Source of the DNA: SZUA-430 sp964561925
Lineage (GTDB): Bacteria; Pseudomonadota; Alphaproteobacteria; Micropepsales; Micropepsaceae
NCBI GenBank assembly: GCA_964561925.1
Contig: CAZLRW010000007.1
Location: 1-64,000 of the forward strand
Reading direction: 5' to 3'
DNA: 64,000 nucleotides
In this document: piece after piece, positions 44,299 through 52,739 of the stretch
How positions within the stretch are numbered: the first letter of the stretch is position 1
Layout: the number at the start of each line of letters is the position of its first letter
Made by a program: the position numbers and the translations under genes
Notes under the pieces: model-generated
Told to the model about the DNA's origin: nothing
What the model saw: only the letters and a program-made list of their open reading frames with translations
The model's database searches: none

Positions 44299-44997
44299 TT
44301 ACTCGAAATCATCCGCGCCGGCGCGCACGATCTCGCGCCAGTGCACGTGAATGCCGGGACGCGTCAGCAACGGCGCGACGTCGTTGCGGTCGTGCAGGAT
44401 GCAGTGCGCGACGATGCCCGCGTCCGCGGTTTCCACCGGCCAGAACTCGCGCACGCCCGTGCGCACCAGCGTGCCGATATTCATCTCCGCGCAAAAGCGC
44501 ACGCAGCGGATCTTGCCGTCGAAGAACCCGATCGTGACAAGGTCGTCGATCCCGTTGCCGTGCGTTTCGATCAACGTGCAGTCGAGCGAGGGCAGGATCG
44601 AATTGTATTTGCGCCCGATGAACAGCGACGGGTCGAGCACGCCCTGCGTCGTGCGCTTCGCCGGCCCCGGCGCCGCGCCGTTGACGGCCAGGATCGTGAG
44701 CGTCCGGTCGACCAGAAGTTCATAGCCCGAACTCGCCGCCACGCGCCGCTTCCACGCGGCGAGCGAGCCGTGCGCCATCCGCAGCGCCAACGCCTCGACC
44801 GCCGCCGCAACCGCGCGCGCCGGCGCCGCATGCCCCGAGGCGTAGAGTTCGACCGCGGCCGCGGGTTCGCCGAGCAGATCGGCGACCTGCGCGAGATCGA
44901 GCTCGTGCACGGAGGTCAGCCGCGCGAGCTGCGCGCGCACCTGCGCCACCTCCCGCGACGAGAGCGGTGCAGACAGTTGATCCGGCGACGTCGTCAT
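44299..44997 (-). CDS. regulator-like protein with PAS-like domain, pair partner of XRE/PAS gene
   Basis: 232 residues. The N-terminal ~75 residues look like a diverged helix-turn-helix (LTSVHELDLAQVADLLGEPA). The next part, ELLVDRTLTILAVNG through FIGRKYNSILPSL, follows the same pattern as the PAS core of the adjacent gene (LFDTEWRVVAISE through VIGRRISELVA). The two are thus probably ancient paralogues. It overlaps the upstream gene by 4 bases, so they are made together. DNA target and ligand are unknown. Confidence 0.65.
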   Translation of the reverse strand: MTTSPDQLSAPLSSREVAQVRAQLARLTSVHELDLAQVADLLGEPAAAVELYASGHAAPARAVAAAVEALALRMAHGSLAAWKRRVAASSGYELLVDRTLTILAVNGAAPGPAKRTTQGVLDPSLFIGRKYNSILPSLDCTLIETHGNGIDDLVTIGFFDGKIRCVRFCAEMNIGTLVRTGVREFWPVETADAGIVAHCILHDRNDVAPLLTRPGIHVHWREIVRAGADDFE

Positions 44998-45632
44998 AGC
45001 GCGACCGCTCTTCCCCCGATGTCGACGATCGACCCGTCGAGCAGCACGGCGTGAATGCCGAGCACGGTGGTGCCGACCGGGCCGCTATAGGCCTGCGGCG
45101 TCGCGGTGTCGTAGGCGGCGATGTGGGCGTAGAGCTTTTCGTCGCTCGTCAGCACGAGCCAGATGTCGGCGTCGCGGCGCAGCCGGGCCGAGGGCAGGCG
45201 CACGTCGGACGAAACCTTCAGCGCGCGGAAGTTTCCGTCGAAGATCGGCAGCTGCTCGAGCTGCGGCCCGACCTCGCGCATGGCGACGAGTTCGCTGATC
45301 CGCCGGCCGATCACCTGCGCCCGCGTCAGGCCCGAAAACTTCAGTGCTGACTCGCTGATCGCCACGACCCGCCACTCGGTGTCGAACAAGGTTTCGGTAC
45401 CGAAGGTTTCGTTGACGCGCGCAATCCACGCGTCGGAGTCCGAAATGGCGCCGAGCCCCAACGCCGCGCGCAGCGTCGCCTGCGCCTCCAGGTGCGGCGC
45501 CTGAACGCCCGCCTCCCAGCGCGAGACGGTTTGTTGGGTGACGCCGAAACGCAGCGCAAACTCGCCCTGGGTCAACGTGTTACGTCTGCGGTACTGGGCG
45601 ATCAGGCGCGGCCAGATGGTCGCGTTCTTCAT
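44994..45632 (-). CDS. XRE family regulator with PAS domain
   Basis: 212 residues. Residues 8-60 form an XRE helix-turn-helix (LTQGEFALRFGVTQQTVSRW). Residues about 75-120 carry a PAS core (TEWRVVAISESALKFSG; VIGRRISELVAM), followed by a beta-rich C terminus. It presumably binds DNA in response to a small ligand or redox state. It is first in a two-gene unit with the overlapping partner at 44299. A possible promoter with TTGACG at about 45706-45711 (minus strand) lies between the orphan hairpin terminator and this start. Confidence 0.82.
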   Translation of the reverse strand: MKNATIWPRLIAQYRRRNTLTQGEFALRFGVTQQTVSRWEAGVQAPHLEAQATLRAALGLGAISDSDAWIARVNETFGTETLFDTEWRVVAISESALKFSGLTRAQVIGRRISELVAMREVGPQLEQLPIFDGNFRALKVSSDVRLPSARLRRDADIWLVLTSDEKLYAHIAAYDTATPQAYSGPVGTTVLGIHAVLLDGSIVDIGGRAVAL

Positions 45633-46074
45633 CTTCTTTTTCTTGAACCCCTCGCGCGTCTTGGTTGAGACGGGGACGCAATGTCCGCGATGCGTGCGCC
45701 GCCGTCAACCGGTACCGAGAGTCGACGTCGCACGCCAAAAAAAAGCGCCCGCCGCGCCCCGCGGGTGGTCGCGGGGGCAGGCGGGCGCACGGAAATTCAC
45801 CCTGGCCTTCTTTCTTGACGTTATGGTCCTTCTTAAAGAGCGTCACAGGCGAACCTGCAACGGAAAATTCGCGTCATGCACAGGCGCGTCGCGCGCACCC
45901 ACGCGGCGCGCGTGCACGCATGCACGACCGCGCGCGCAAGTCTCACCGCCACGCGCATCCACGCGCTCGTGCGAACACGCCGCATCGCCCGTCCACGCGT
46001 TTGACGTGAGCGTGCACAGAAACGTGCGCACCGCGTGCGTGACGCCACGACTCCCGCCCGTCCAGACTCCGCGC
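45633..46074. other. intergenic region rich in CACGC/GCGTG tracts
   Basis: About 440 bases between the divergent XRE/PAS gene and a glycosyltransferase. Positions about 45880-46040 consist largely of alternating purine/pyrimidine tracts of the types cacgc, gcgcg and tgcac, unlike coding sequence here. No convincing gene fits. The region includes the strong hairpin at 45737-45788. Confidence 0.6.
45737..45788 (-). terminator. strong intrinsic terminator on the minus strand
   Basis: On the minus strand a 9-base perfect stem gcgcccgcc / ggcgggcgc (45788-45780 and 45753-45745) encloses an inner GC stem and is followed directly by eight T (45744-45737). It lies about 105 bases upstream of the XRE/PAS start, and no gene precedes it on that strand until asnB, which ends at 47141. 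It may end a short RNA or act as a leader attenuator. Confidence 0.7.
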
Positions 46075-47325
46075 ATGCACATACTGATTCTCGGCAACGA
46101 CCCGAAGACGCTGGTTAACTTCCGCGGGCCGTTGATCGAAGCGATGCTGGCCGCGGGCCACCGGGTGACGGCCGCGGGCGCGGGCTTCGATGCCGCCTTC
46201 GACGCGTGGTTCCAAGCGCGCGGCGTGAGCTATTTCGACGTGCCGATCGAGCGCGCGGGCCTGAACCCGCTGTCGGATTGGCGGACGCTTCGTGCGTTCA
46301 CGACGTTGATGAAGACCGTGCGGCCCGATCTTCTGTTCGCCTACATGATCAAGCCCGTGGTCTACGGCCTGATCGCGGCGCGGCTTGCGAACGTGCCGCG
46401 CCGCGCGGCGATGATCACCGGGCTCGGCTATGCGTTCACCGACGATCCGAACGAGGGCCTGGCCGCGCGCGCCAAGCGCCGGGCCGTGAACCTCGCCGCA
46501 CGCGCGGCATACGGCGCGGCGCTGCGCTTTGCCGACACGGTCATCTTCCAGAACCCGGACGACCGCGACGCGTTTGCGCGCCTGGGACTGACGCGCGCGC
46601 ATCAGCGCGTCGGTCTGGTGAACGGTTCGGGCGTCGACCTCGACCATTTCCGCCCCGCCCCGATGCCGGAGGGCCCGATCACGTTCCTGATGATTGCACG
46701 CCTGCTGCGCGACAAGGGCGTTTACGAATACGTCGAGGCCGCGCGGCGCGTGAAGCGCGAGCACCCGGCCGCGCGCTTCGTGCTCGTCGGCCCCTTCGAC
46801 CCGAACCCGACCGCGGTCAAACCGGCCGAGGTCGACGCCTGGGTGCGCGAAGGCGTGATCGAATACGCCGGCGCCGTCGACGACGTCCGCCCCTGGATCG
46901 CCGGCTGCCACGTCTTCGTGTTGCCGTCCTACCGCGAAGGCACGCCGCGCACGGTACTGGAAGCGATGGCGATGGGCCGGCCGGTGATCACGACGGATGT
47001 GCCTGGGTGCAGGGAAGTCGTTCGCGCGGCCATTAATGGGCTCTTCGTCAATTCGAGAAGTGTAGAGGAACTGGCGTCCGCCCAACTGCAGCTAGCGCGT
47101 AACGCCGAGCAACGACGTCAGATGTCAGCCGCGAGCGCCGTCATAGCGCGGAGACGCTTCGATGCGACTCTTGTGGCGCAGTCGACGTTGCGTGCTTTGT
47201 CTCCTCAAGCCATGCCTGAAACATCAGCAACGGCCACAACTTCGACTCCCAGTTCCGCCGCCCACTCACGTGCTGCTCCCAATGCGCGACCACGAGGTCT
47301 GCGTCGAAGAAGCCTGCAGCGCTAA
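46075..47325 (+). CDS. GT4 family glycosyltransferase with antisense-overlapping 3' end
   Basis: 416 residues from the ATG at 46075 (MHILILGNDPKTLVNFRGPL). The GT-B fold shows ITGLGYAFTDDPNEG in the N-terminal half and the donor-binding E-x7-E region YREGTPRTVLEAMAMGRPV in the C-terminal half. It would transfer a sugar during exopolysaccharide repeat-unit synthesis. From about codon 305 (near 47000) codon use shifts to the lower-GC style of the neighbouring cassette, and the last 185 bases overlap the asnB end on the other strand. The low-complexity tail (about residues 375-416) is atypical for GT4 proteins and is probably a readthrough of foreign sequence. Confidence 0.85.
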   Translation: MHILILGNDPKTLVNFRGPLIEAMLAAGHRVTAAGAGFDAAFDAWFQARGVSYFDVPIERAGLNPLSDWRTLRAFTTLMKTVRPDLLFAYMIKPVVYGLIAARLANVPRRAAMITGLGYAFTDDPNEGLAARAKRRAVNLAARAAYGAALRFADTVIFQNPDDRDAFARLGLTRAHQRVGLVNGSGVDLDHFRPAPMPEGPITFLMIARLLRDKGVYEYVEAARRVKREHPAARFVLVGPFDPNPTAVKPAEVDAWVREGVIEYAGAVDDVRPWIAGCHVFVLPSYREGTPRTVLEAMAMGRPVITTDVPGCREVVRAAINGLFVNSRSVEELASAQLQLARNAEQRRQMSAASAVIARRRFDATLVAQSTLRALSPQAMPETSATATTSTPSSAAHSRAAPNARPRGLRRRSLQR

Positions 47326-49135
47326 TTTCGCTTCGCCCAAGCAGCGACTCCGCCCACTCGCGCAGGGGACCACGCAGCCATCGCCCGATCGGCACTCCAA
47401 ATCCGGTCTTCGGCCTGTCCATCAGGGTCTGCGGTACAAAGCGATGAACGAACTGCTTCAGAATTCTCTTCCCCTCGCCGCCGCGAACCTTTTGCGACAG
47501 GGGCAGCCGCCAAGCAAACTCCGCCACCCGTGGGTCAAGGAACGGAACCCGCCCTTCCAGACTAACGCCCATCGTCGCGCGATCGACCTTGGTGAGAATG
47601 TCGCCGGGCAAGTAGGTGACCAAGTCCAGGAACATCATTTGTTCGACGAAACTCAAACCGCTTGGCATCGAAGATGCGTCATCGAGCAACGTGGGTGGTA
47701 ACTCCGCACCCGAGACAACGCGTTCCAACGGCTGCCAAGAGCTGACCAACTGGTGATACCCAGCGAGCTTCGACGGCGCAGACAACAACTCCGCGAACTT
47801 GAGCGCTTTGTCGCCCACCAGCATTCGGCCACGGCCAATCGTCAGGAAGTTGTAAAGTCCATCCCACCCCTTTGAGCCGACCGCTCGAATGGCGTTGGCC
47901 GTCAGCCGCCTCAGTGGGTATGGGGCAGCCGTCAAGCCAGGCATGATTTTTGATGCCAGGAAATAGCGATTGTAGCCACCAAACAGCTCATCACCGCCGT
48001 CACCGGAAAGAGCGACGGTTACGTGACGCCGTGCGAGTTGCGAAACGAGAAAGGTCGGAATCTGAGAACTGTCGGCGAAAGGTTCGTCGTAGAGGCTTGG
48101 CAGGCTTGGGATGACCCGCATCGCCTCTGCCGGAGAAACGTACAATTCGGTGTGATCTGTTCCCAAGTGTCGGGCGATTTCACCAGCGAAGGGTGCTTCG
48201 TTGTACTTTGGTTCGCTGAATCCGATCGTGAAGGTTCGCACACGACGCGAACTCTGCCGCTGCATGGTGGCAACGACCGCGGTGGAGTCATAGCCTCCCG
48301 ACAGGAACGCACCCAGCGGCACGTCCGCTTCCATCCGCATGCCGACGGCGTCGGTGAATACACTTTCGAACTGATCAAGGGCCTCCGCCTCACTGATCGC
48401 CAGTTCGCTTGATCGCGCACGTTCGACCATTTCTCGCGCTGACCAGTAGCGTTCTACCCTTGGCTCGACGGTTCGTTCGCCTCGCACGACAATGGTGGCG
48501 ATGGTTCCGGGATCGAGTTTCCTTACACCGGCGAAAATACTGTACGGCGAAGGAATGTAACCGTAACGCATCAGAAGGCTCAGGGCGCCACGATCAACGG
48601 TCGGCTCCCAACCTGGGTACTGCCTGAGCGCTTTGAGTTCGGACGCAAATGCGAATGTGCCGGCACTGCTTCCAAAGTACAGGGGCTTTTCGCCAAGACG
48701 ATCGGACGCTAGGCGCAGAATTTGTGTTGTCCGATCCCAAAGCGCGAGGCCAAACATACCATTGGCCGCCTGAAGTGCTCTTTCGAGCCCCCAAGCGGAA
48801 ATCGCCGCCAGCAACACCTCGGTGTCCGAATGCCCCTTCCACTTCGGCGCTCGCCGCTCGGCCTCCAACTGCGTTCGTAGCTTCTTGTGGTTGTAAATCT
48901 CGCCGTTGAAGACGATCACGAACCGTCCTGACTCCGATTGCATGGGCTGTGCGCCGGCTGGTGACAGGTCGACGACCGCGAGGCGACGCATCCCGAGACT
49001 GATGCCGTGGTTGCCGTCATGCCAATAGCCGCCGCTATCAGGCCCGCGATGGCGAATGGCGTTGGTCATTGCGACGATAGCGGCATTCGCATCGACTCGA
49101 TGGTGAGGTGAGAAGAAGCCCGCGATCCCACACAT
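47141..49135 (-). CDS. asnB: asparagine synthase (glutamine-hydrolysing)
   Basis: 664 residues from the ATG at 49135, which exposes the essential N-terminal cysteine (MCGIAGFFSPHHRVD). The glutaminase domain has RHRGPDSGG and FNGEIYNH; the synthetase domain has the PP-loop FLSGGYDSTAV and SGDGGDELFGGYNRYF. AsnB-like proteins inside polysaccharide loci often amidate sugar carboxyl groups rather than make asparagine, which is plausible here. It follows a GT4 gene by 1 base and belongs to the lower-GC cassette. Confidence 0.93.
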   Translation of the reverse strand: MCGIAGFFSPHHRVDANAAIVAMTNAIRHRGPDSGGYWHDGNHGISLGMRRLAVVDLSPAGAQPMQSESGRFVIVFNGEIYNHKKLRTQLEAERRAPKWKGHSDTEVLLAAISAWGLERALQAANGMFGLALWDRTTQILRLASDRLGEKPLYFGSSAGTFAFASELKALRQYPGWEPTVDRGALSLLMRYGYIPSPYSIFAGVRKLDPGTIATIVVRGERTVEPRVERYWSAREMVERARSSELAISEAEALDQFESVFTDAVGMRMEADVPLGAFLSGGYDSTAVVATMQRQSSRRVRTFTIGFSEPKYNEAPFAGEIARHLGTDHTELYVSPAEAMRVIPSLPSLYDEPFADSSQIPTFLVSQLARRHVTVALSGDGGDELFGGYNRYFLASKIMPGLTAAPYPLRRLTANAIRAVGSKGWDGLYNFLTIGRGRMLVGDKALKFAELLSAPSKLAGYHQLVSSWQPLERVVSGAELPPTLLDDASSMPSGLSFVEQMMFLDLVTYLPGDILTKVDRATMGVSLEGRVPFLDPRVAEFAWRLPLSQKVRGGEGKRILKQFVHRFVPQTLMDRPKTGFGVPIGRWLRGPLREWAESLLGRSEISAAGFFDADLVVAHWEQHVSGRRNWESKLWPLLMFQAWLEETKHATSTAPQESHRSVSAL

Positions 49136-49136
49136 T

Positions 49137-50282
49137 CTACGCTCTCCGCACGCTCTTGACCGCCGCGTGCCAGACGCCCTCAAACTGGAGCTTGCATTTC
49201 TCGACGGAAAATCGGCGCTCAATCGTTTGCCGCGCAGCTGCGCCCATTAGCCGCCTTTCCACGTCGCTCCTTCCGAGTAGAGAGCCTATCCCCTCAGCAA
49301 GTGCGCCCGAATTGCGTGGCGGTACAACGACGCCGGTTCCCTCCACTATGGAAGCGCAATCCCCAACATCGGTTACAACACAAGGGACGCCACATGCCAT
49401 TGCTTCTCCGACGACATTGGGAAAGCCTTCACCGTAGGCTGAGCTGAGCACAAAGACATCCAGCGCACTAAGCAGAGTGGAAACGCACTCCTGTTCGTCC
49501 AGTAGCTTGACGTTGCCGCCAAGCTTCGCGATCAACGTCTGCGCCTCTTCGTCTGCGTATTGTAACGAAGGGACGTTTCGACCTGCCAACACGAACCTGG
49601 TGCTTGGATACAGCTCCAAAACTTGAACCGCCGCCCGCAGAAAGGACCGCTGATCTTTCATGGGGTCGAGGCGCGTTACGAGGCCAACAAGTCTCTCGTC
49701 AGGACGAATACCAAGCGCCTCGCGCACCGAGGCTCTGGTTGCATCGCTCGGACAGAACTTGCTCGTATCAAAGCCGTTGGGGATCACCCTCGAGCGATCG
49801 TCACGGTATCCCAGCGACTCATGCTGTTGTCGCGAACGATCCGAGTTGTAGACGATTGCGTATGGGATGTTTGAAAGCGCCGCGCACAGGCGCACCACGA
49901 GTCGGGTTAACGCTTTCTCCGAGCCTTGGGGGTCGATCGTGCATCGCACCGACCAAGCCAGCGCCCACCGGCGCCGTCCCAGCCAGGTCGCTACCAGTGC
50001 TGCGAGGTTAGCATGGTACATCCAACCTTGTACGATATCCGGCCCAAAGCGTCTCATCGCTTGGCAAAGCCTGTAAGCTCCTGAGATGGACAATCGACCC
50101 GGACGCAGCCCGAGCGCCTCCACATGCACTCCGAGTTCCTCGAAGCGCCTCCCCATTGTTCCGGTGGAGCCAAGAGAAAACACTCTATGCGTTGCCTCTG
50201 AAGTGCTGGCGCTCACGAGCTTCAACAGCATCATTTCTGCGCCCCCGGTGTTGAGTCCCGTTATGACGTGCGCCACCCTCAC
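49137..50282 (-). CDS. GT4 family glycosyltransferase
   Basis: 381 residues from the GTG at 50282, chosen because it overlaps the upstream gene's stop by 4 bases (GTGA) and gives the usual N terminus VRVAHVITGLNTGGAEMML. An ATG 18 codons upstream is less likely. The C-terminal half has VTRLDPMKDQRSFLRAA and the donor site AYGEGFPNVVGEAMACGVP. It adds one sugar of the repeat unit at the cytoplasmic face; donor and acceptor are unknown. It is followed by asnB with 1 base between. Confidence 0.9.
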   Translation of the reverse strand: MRVAHVITGLNTGGAEMMLLKLVSASTSEATHRVFSLGSTGTMGRRFEELGVHVEALGLRPGRLSISGAYRLCQAMRRFGPDIVQGWMYHANLAALVATWLGRRRWALAWSVRCTIDPQGSEKALTRLVVRLCAALSNIPYAIVYNSDRSRQQHESLGYRDDRSRVIPNGFDTSKFCPSDATRASVREALGIRPDERLVGLVTRLDPMKDQRSFLRAAVQVLELYPSTRFVLAGRNVPSLQYADEEAQTLIAKLGGNVKLLDEQECVSTLLSALDVFVLSSAYGEGFPNVVGEAMACGVPCVVTDVGDCASIVEGTGVVVPPRNSGALAEGIGSLLGRSDVERRLMGAAARQTIERRFSVEKCKLQFEGVWHAAVKSVRRA

Positions 50283-51445
50283 GTCGGTCGTCTCCTCGAC
50301 GTACCCGCTATCAGCCCCTGAATGAGGTTGTTCCACTGCGCTAGAATCTGAGCGTGTCCGAACCGCTCTCGGACTTCCACTGCCCGCGTGCCGTATCTCG
50401 ATCGCAGATCAGCGTTTCTCATCAGAGCATCTAGTTCACGCTCAAGCGCATCCAAGCTGCCGTTCTGCACCAGCACGCCGTCGATACCGTTACGAATGAT
50501 ATTCCTTGGACCAACGTCACAGTCCATGCTTACGCTGGCCAAACCGCAAGACATTGCTTCTACCAGCGTATTGGGGAAACCCTCGAACTTCGACGTCATC
50601 ACGTAGAGCGAGCTGCGTTGATACCAGTCGCTTACGTTACCGACGATGCCCGGCATGAACACCCGTTGCTCCAGCTGGCGCCTACGCAGTTCCTCCTCAA
50701 GCCTGGCGCGCTCGGCACCCTCGCCCAGAACTACCAAATCCCATCCGGGAAACCTGGGCGCTAGGCGCGCGAAAACTTCGAACAAGTCCGGGTAACCCTT
50801 CACTGGATCAAGACGCCCCACCGCAAGTACGATTTCGCGGCCCGTCTTGCATACCGTGCTTGGACTGACGACCGGATCTTGCACAAGCAACGGCCACCGC
50901 GCCGCATTCGGTATGACTTCCACCCTTCTTGCAAACGTGTTGTCCCTTATCCATTTGGCGCTCTGGTCCGTAAGTGCCAAGACCACATCCAGCGCACCAT
51001 ATGAAAGTTGCCGAGCCAGTTCCCGCGCAGGACCTAAAGGAGTTGCGGGCGGATGACTACGCTCCGTTCCGACGGTGCGGCATCCAAGACCTAACGCGCT
51101 GATCGCAAGTAGCACGCTCGATACTGTCATGAACCCAATCGCAACTTCCGGTCGAAAGGTTGAGAGCTCCCGCCTGATCGCTTGAATGCGGGCCAAACTA
51201 TTCCCAATGGTCCGCAAGGGGCCGGCGCTTGGATTCATCAATTCCAACGCGGCGCGCCCTACGCGTTGATCTAGAGTGTAGAAATCGCTACTCGTCGAAT
51301 CCAGTGTGACGACCTTCACTACTTTTCCTTGGCGCACCCAGTCATTCGCAAGGTTCACCGCAACCCGCTCCGCGCCACCGCCCATGAGCGACGAGATCAG
51401 GAGCAGCACTCGCGCTCCATCGCCGCCGTTGTCGGTGCTCCTCAT
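50279..51445 (-). CDS. GT4 family glycosyltransferase
   Basis: 388 residues from the ATG at 51445, which overlaps the flippase stop by 4 bases (ATGA). N-terminal LLLISSLMGGGAERVAVNL and C-terminal VGRLDPVKGYPDLFEVFA and FEGFPNTLVEAMSCGLA are the family blocks; the motif DCDVGPRNII is seen in transferases acting on galactose or N-acetylgalactosamine, but the donor is not certain. The gene is tightly coupled to its neighbours on both sides. Confidence 0.9.
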   Translation of the reverse strand: MRSTDNGGDGARVLLLISSLMGGGAERVAVNLANDWVRQGKVVKVVTLDSTSSDFYTLDQRVGRAALELMNPSAGPLRTIGNSLARIQAIRRELSTFRPEVAIGFMTVSSVLLAISALGLGCRTVGTERSHPPATPLGPARELARQLSYGALDVVLALTDQSAKWIRDNTFARRVEVIPNAARWPLLVQDPVVSPSTVCKTGREIVLAVGRLDPVKGYPDLFEVFARLAPRFPGWDLVVLGEGAERARLEEELRRRQLEQRVFMPGIVGNVSDWYQRSSLYVMTSKFEGFPNTLVEAMSCGLASVSMDCDVGPRNIIRNGIDGVLVQNGSLDALERELDALMRNADLRSRYGTRAVEVRERFGHAQILAQWNNLIQGLIAGTSRRRPT

Positions 51446-52737
51446 TGCCTCTCTACGCGCACAACAAAATACCAAGCCTGGACCGTCGCTGACGCATACA
51501 TCATCGCGGTGCCGAGCATGATGCCCGCCGGCCCGTAGGCTTGCACGAAGAGCAAGTTCCCCGCCACCTTGACCGCCACGTTTAGGAGAGCGATCTGGAG
51601 AATTCTGTTGTGCTGGCCGCGAGCAGCCAAAGCTTGTACGGCGATCAAGCTTGTGAAGTAGAACGGTATCTGCAGAAACCCCGCCTTCAATATGTCGGAG
51701 ACTGCCTCGGTTTCCCTAGGACCAAACGCTCCTCTCTCAAACAGGAGGCCGACGATCCAGGGCGAGATCAACCACAAAGGGACGATAGCGACAGCTCCAA
51801 TGACAAACAAAAGGCCAGCAAACCACTGCGCCACTCTTCCGATTTCGCTTGAGCTCTGAAGAGCCGAGAGCACAGGTAACGTTGCTCGTGCAACAGCGGT
51901 GGTGCCGAGGCCAATGACAAGAGCCAGGACTCGGTTGGCATAACCCAGTTCCGATATAGCGCCTGGCCCCAAATGCGCGGCCACAAACTGATCAATAACA
52001 GATGTGCCGCTGAGAATGAGTTGACCGACGACGATTGCCCAAAAGCCTGACCGAAACGGAGCCCAAAGCTGTGACCGCGACTGTCCTGCTGTGCGCGCAA
52101 TCTTCAGGTCGGTTCGAGGTATGATGTAAGCCAAGGCGACGGCATGCGCGATGTACCCGATCACCGTTCCCCAGATAAGGGATGCGCTGCCTGTGTCCTG
52201 AAAGCCTACAACAAACAGTATGACAACTAACGCCGGAACTCCCTCCGCTAACGTGCTCGTGTGACGCTCCAGCGATATGCATCGAGCAGCGAATACTCCA
52301 ATGACCAGTCCGGCGGGTAGCAGCAGGCTCATTGGCAGAGCCATAGATGTGAGTTCGCGAGTTGTGCCCGGGGGGAACAGCGCCGGAGCCATCGTCGGAG
52401 TTGCGTATACTGTCAACACGAGCACAGCGGCCAGTCCGGCACCGATTGCGAAGGATAGCAATGCCAGCTCGCGCAGGAACCGCTCTGACGATCCCGGTGG
52501 TCCTACTTTGGACTGTACAAGGAGCGGCACGGCTACGACCGTTAGCGTGCTAAGCCACACTGAAATCGGCCAATTGGCGAGATTCCAGACGAAGAGATAG
52601 GCATCCATAACCTCGCCGGTACCGAACTTGGCCGCCAACAAAATTTCTCGTCCCGCGCCGAGTGCCTTCGCGATCACCAGATAGGTAGCGACTAGGACTA
52701 TGGAGCGGACCATTCTGCTCTGGGCGGCACTGCCCAT
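51442..52737 (-). CDS. MurJ/Wzx-like lipid-linked oligosaccharide flippase
   Basis: 431 residues with about 13-14 hydrophobic helices. The N-terminal block KALGAGREILLAAKFGTGEVM resembles the MviN/MurJ start; LSGTSVIDQFVAAHLGPGAIS and LPVLSALQSSS follow. In this setting it most likely flips the undecaprenyl-linked repeat unit across the inner membrane. It lies 2 bases after the Wzy-like gene and overlaps the downstream glycosyltransferase start. Confidence 0.87.
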   Translation of the reverse strand: MGSAAQSRMVRSIVLVATYLVIAKALGAGREILLAAKFGTGEVMDAYLFVWNLANWPISVWLSTLTVVAVPLLVQSKVGPPGSSERFLRELALLSFAIGAGLAAVLVLTVYATPTMAPALFPPGTTRELTSMALPMSLLLPAGLVIGVFAARCISLERHTSTLAEGVPALVVILFVVGFQDTGSASLIWGTVIGYIAHAVALAYIIPRTDLKIARTAGQSRSQLWAPFRSGFWAIVVGQLILSGTSVIDQFVAAHLGPGAISELGYANRVLALVIGLGTTAVARATLPVLSALQSSSEIGRVAQWFAGLLFVIGAVAIVPLWLISPWIVGLLFERGAFGPRETEAVSDILKAGFLQIPFYFTSLIAVQALAARGQHNRILQIALLNVAVKVAGNLLFVQAYGPAGIMLGTAMMYASATVQAWYFVVRVERQ

Positions 52738-52739
52738 AC

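Noticed and set aside
45580..45846. Possible leader peptide on the minus strand before the XRE/PAS gene
   Set aside because: It starts with GTG without a ribosome-binding site and reads straight through the terminator hairpin.
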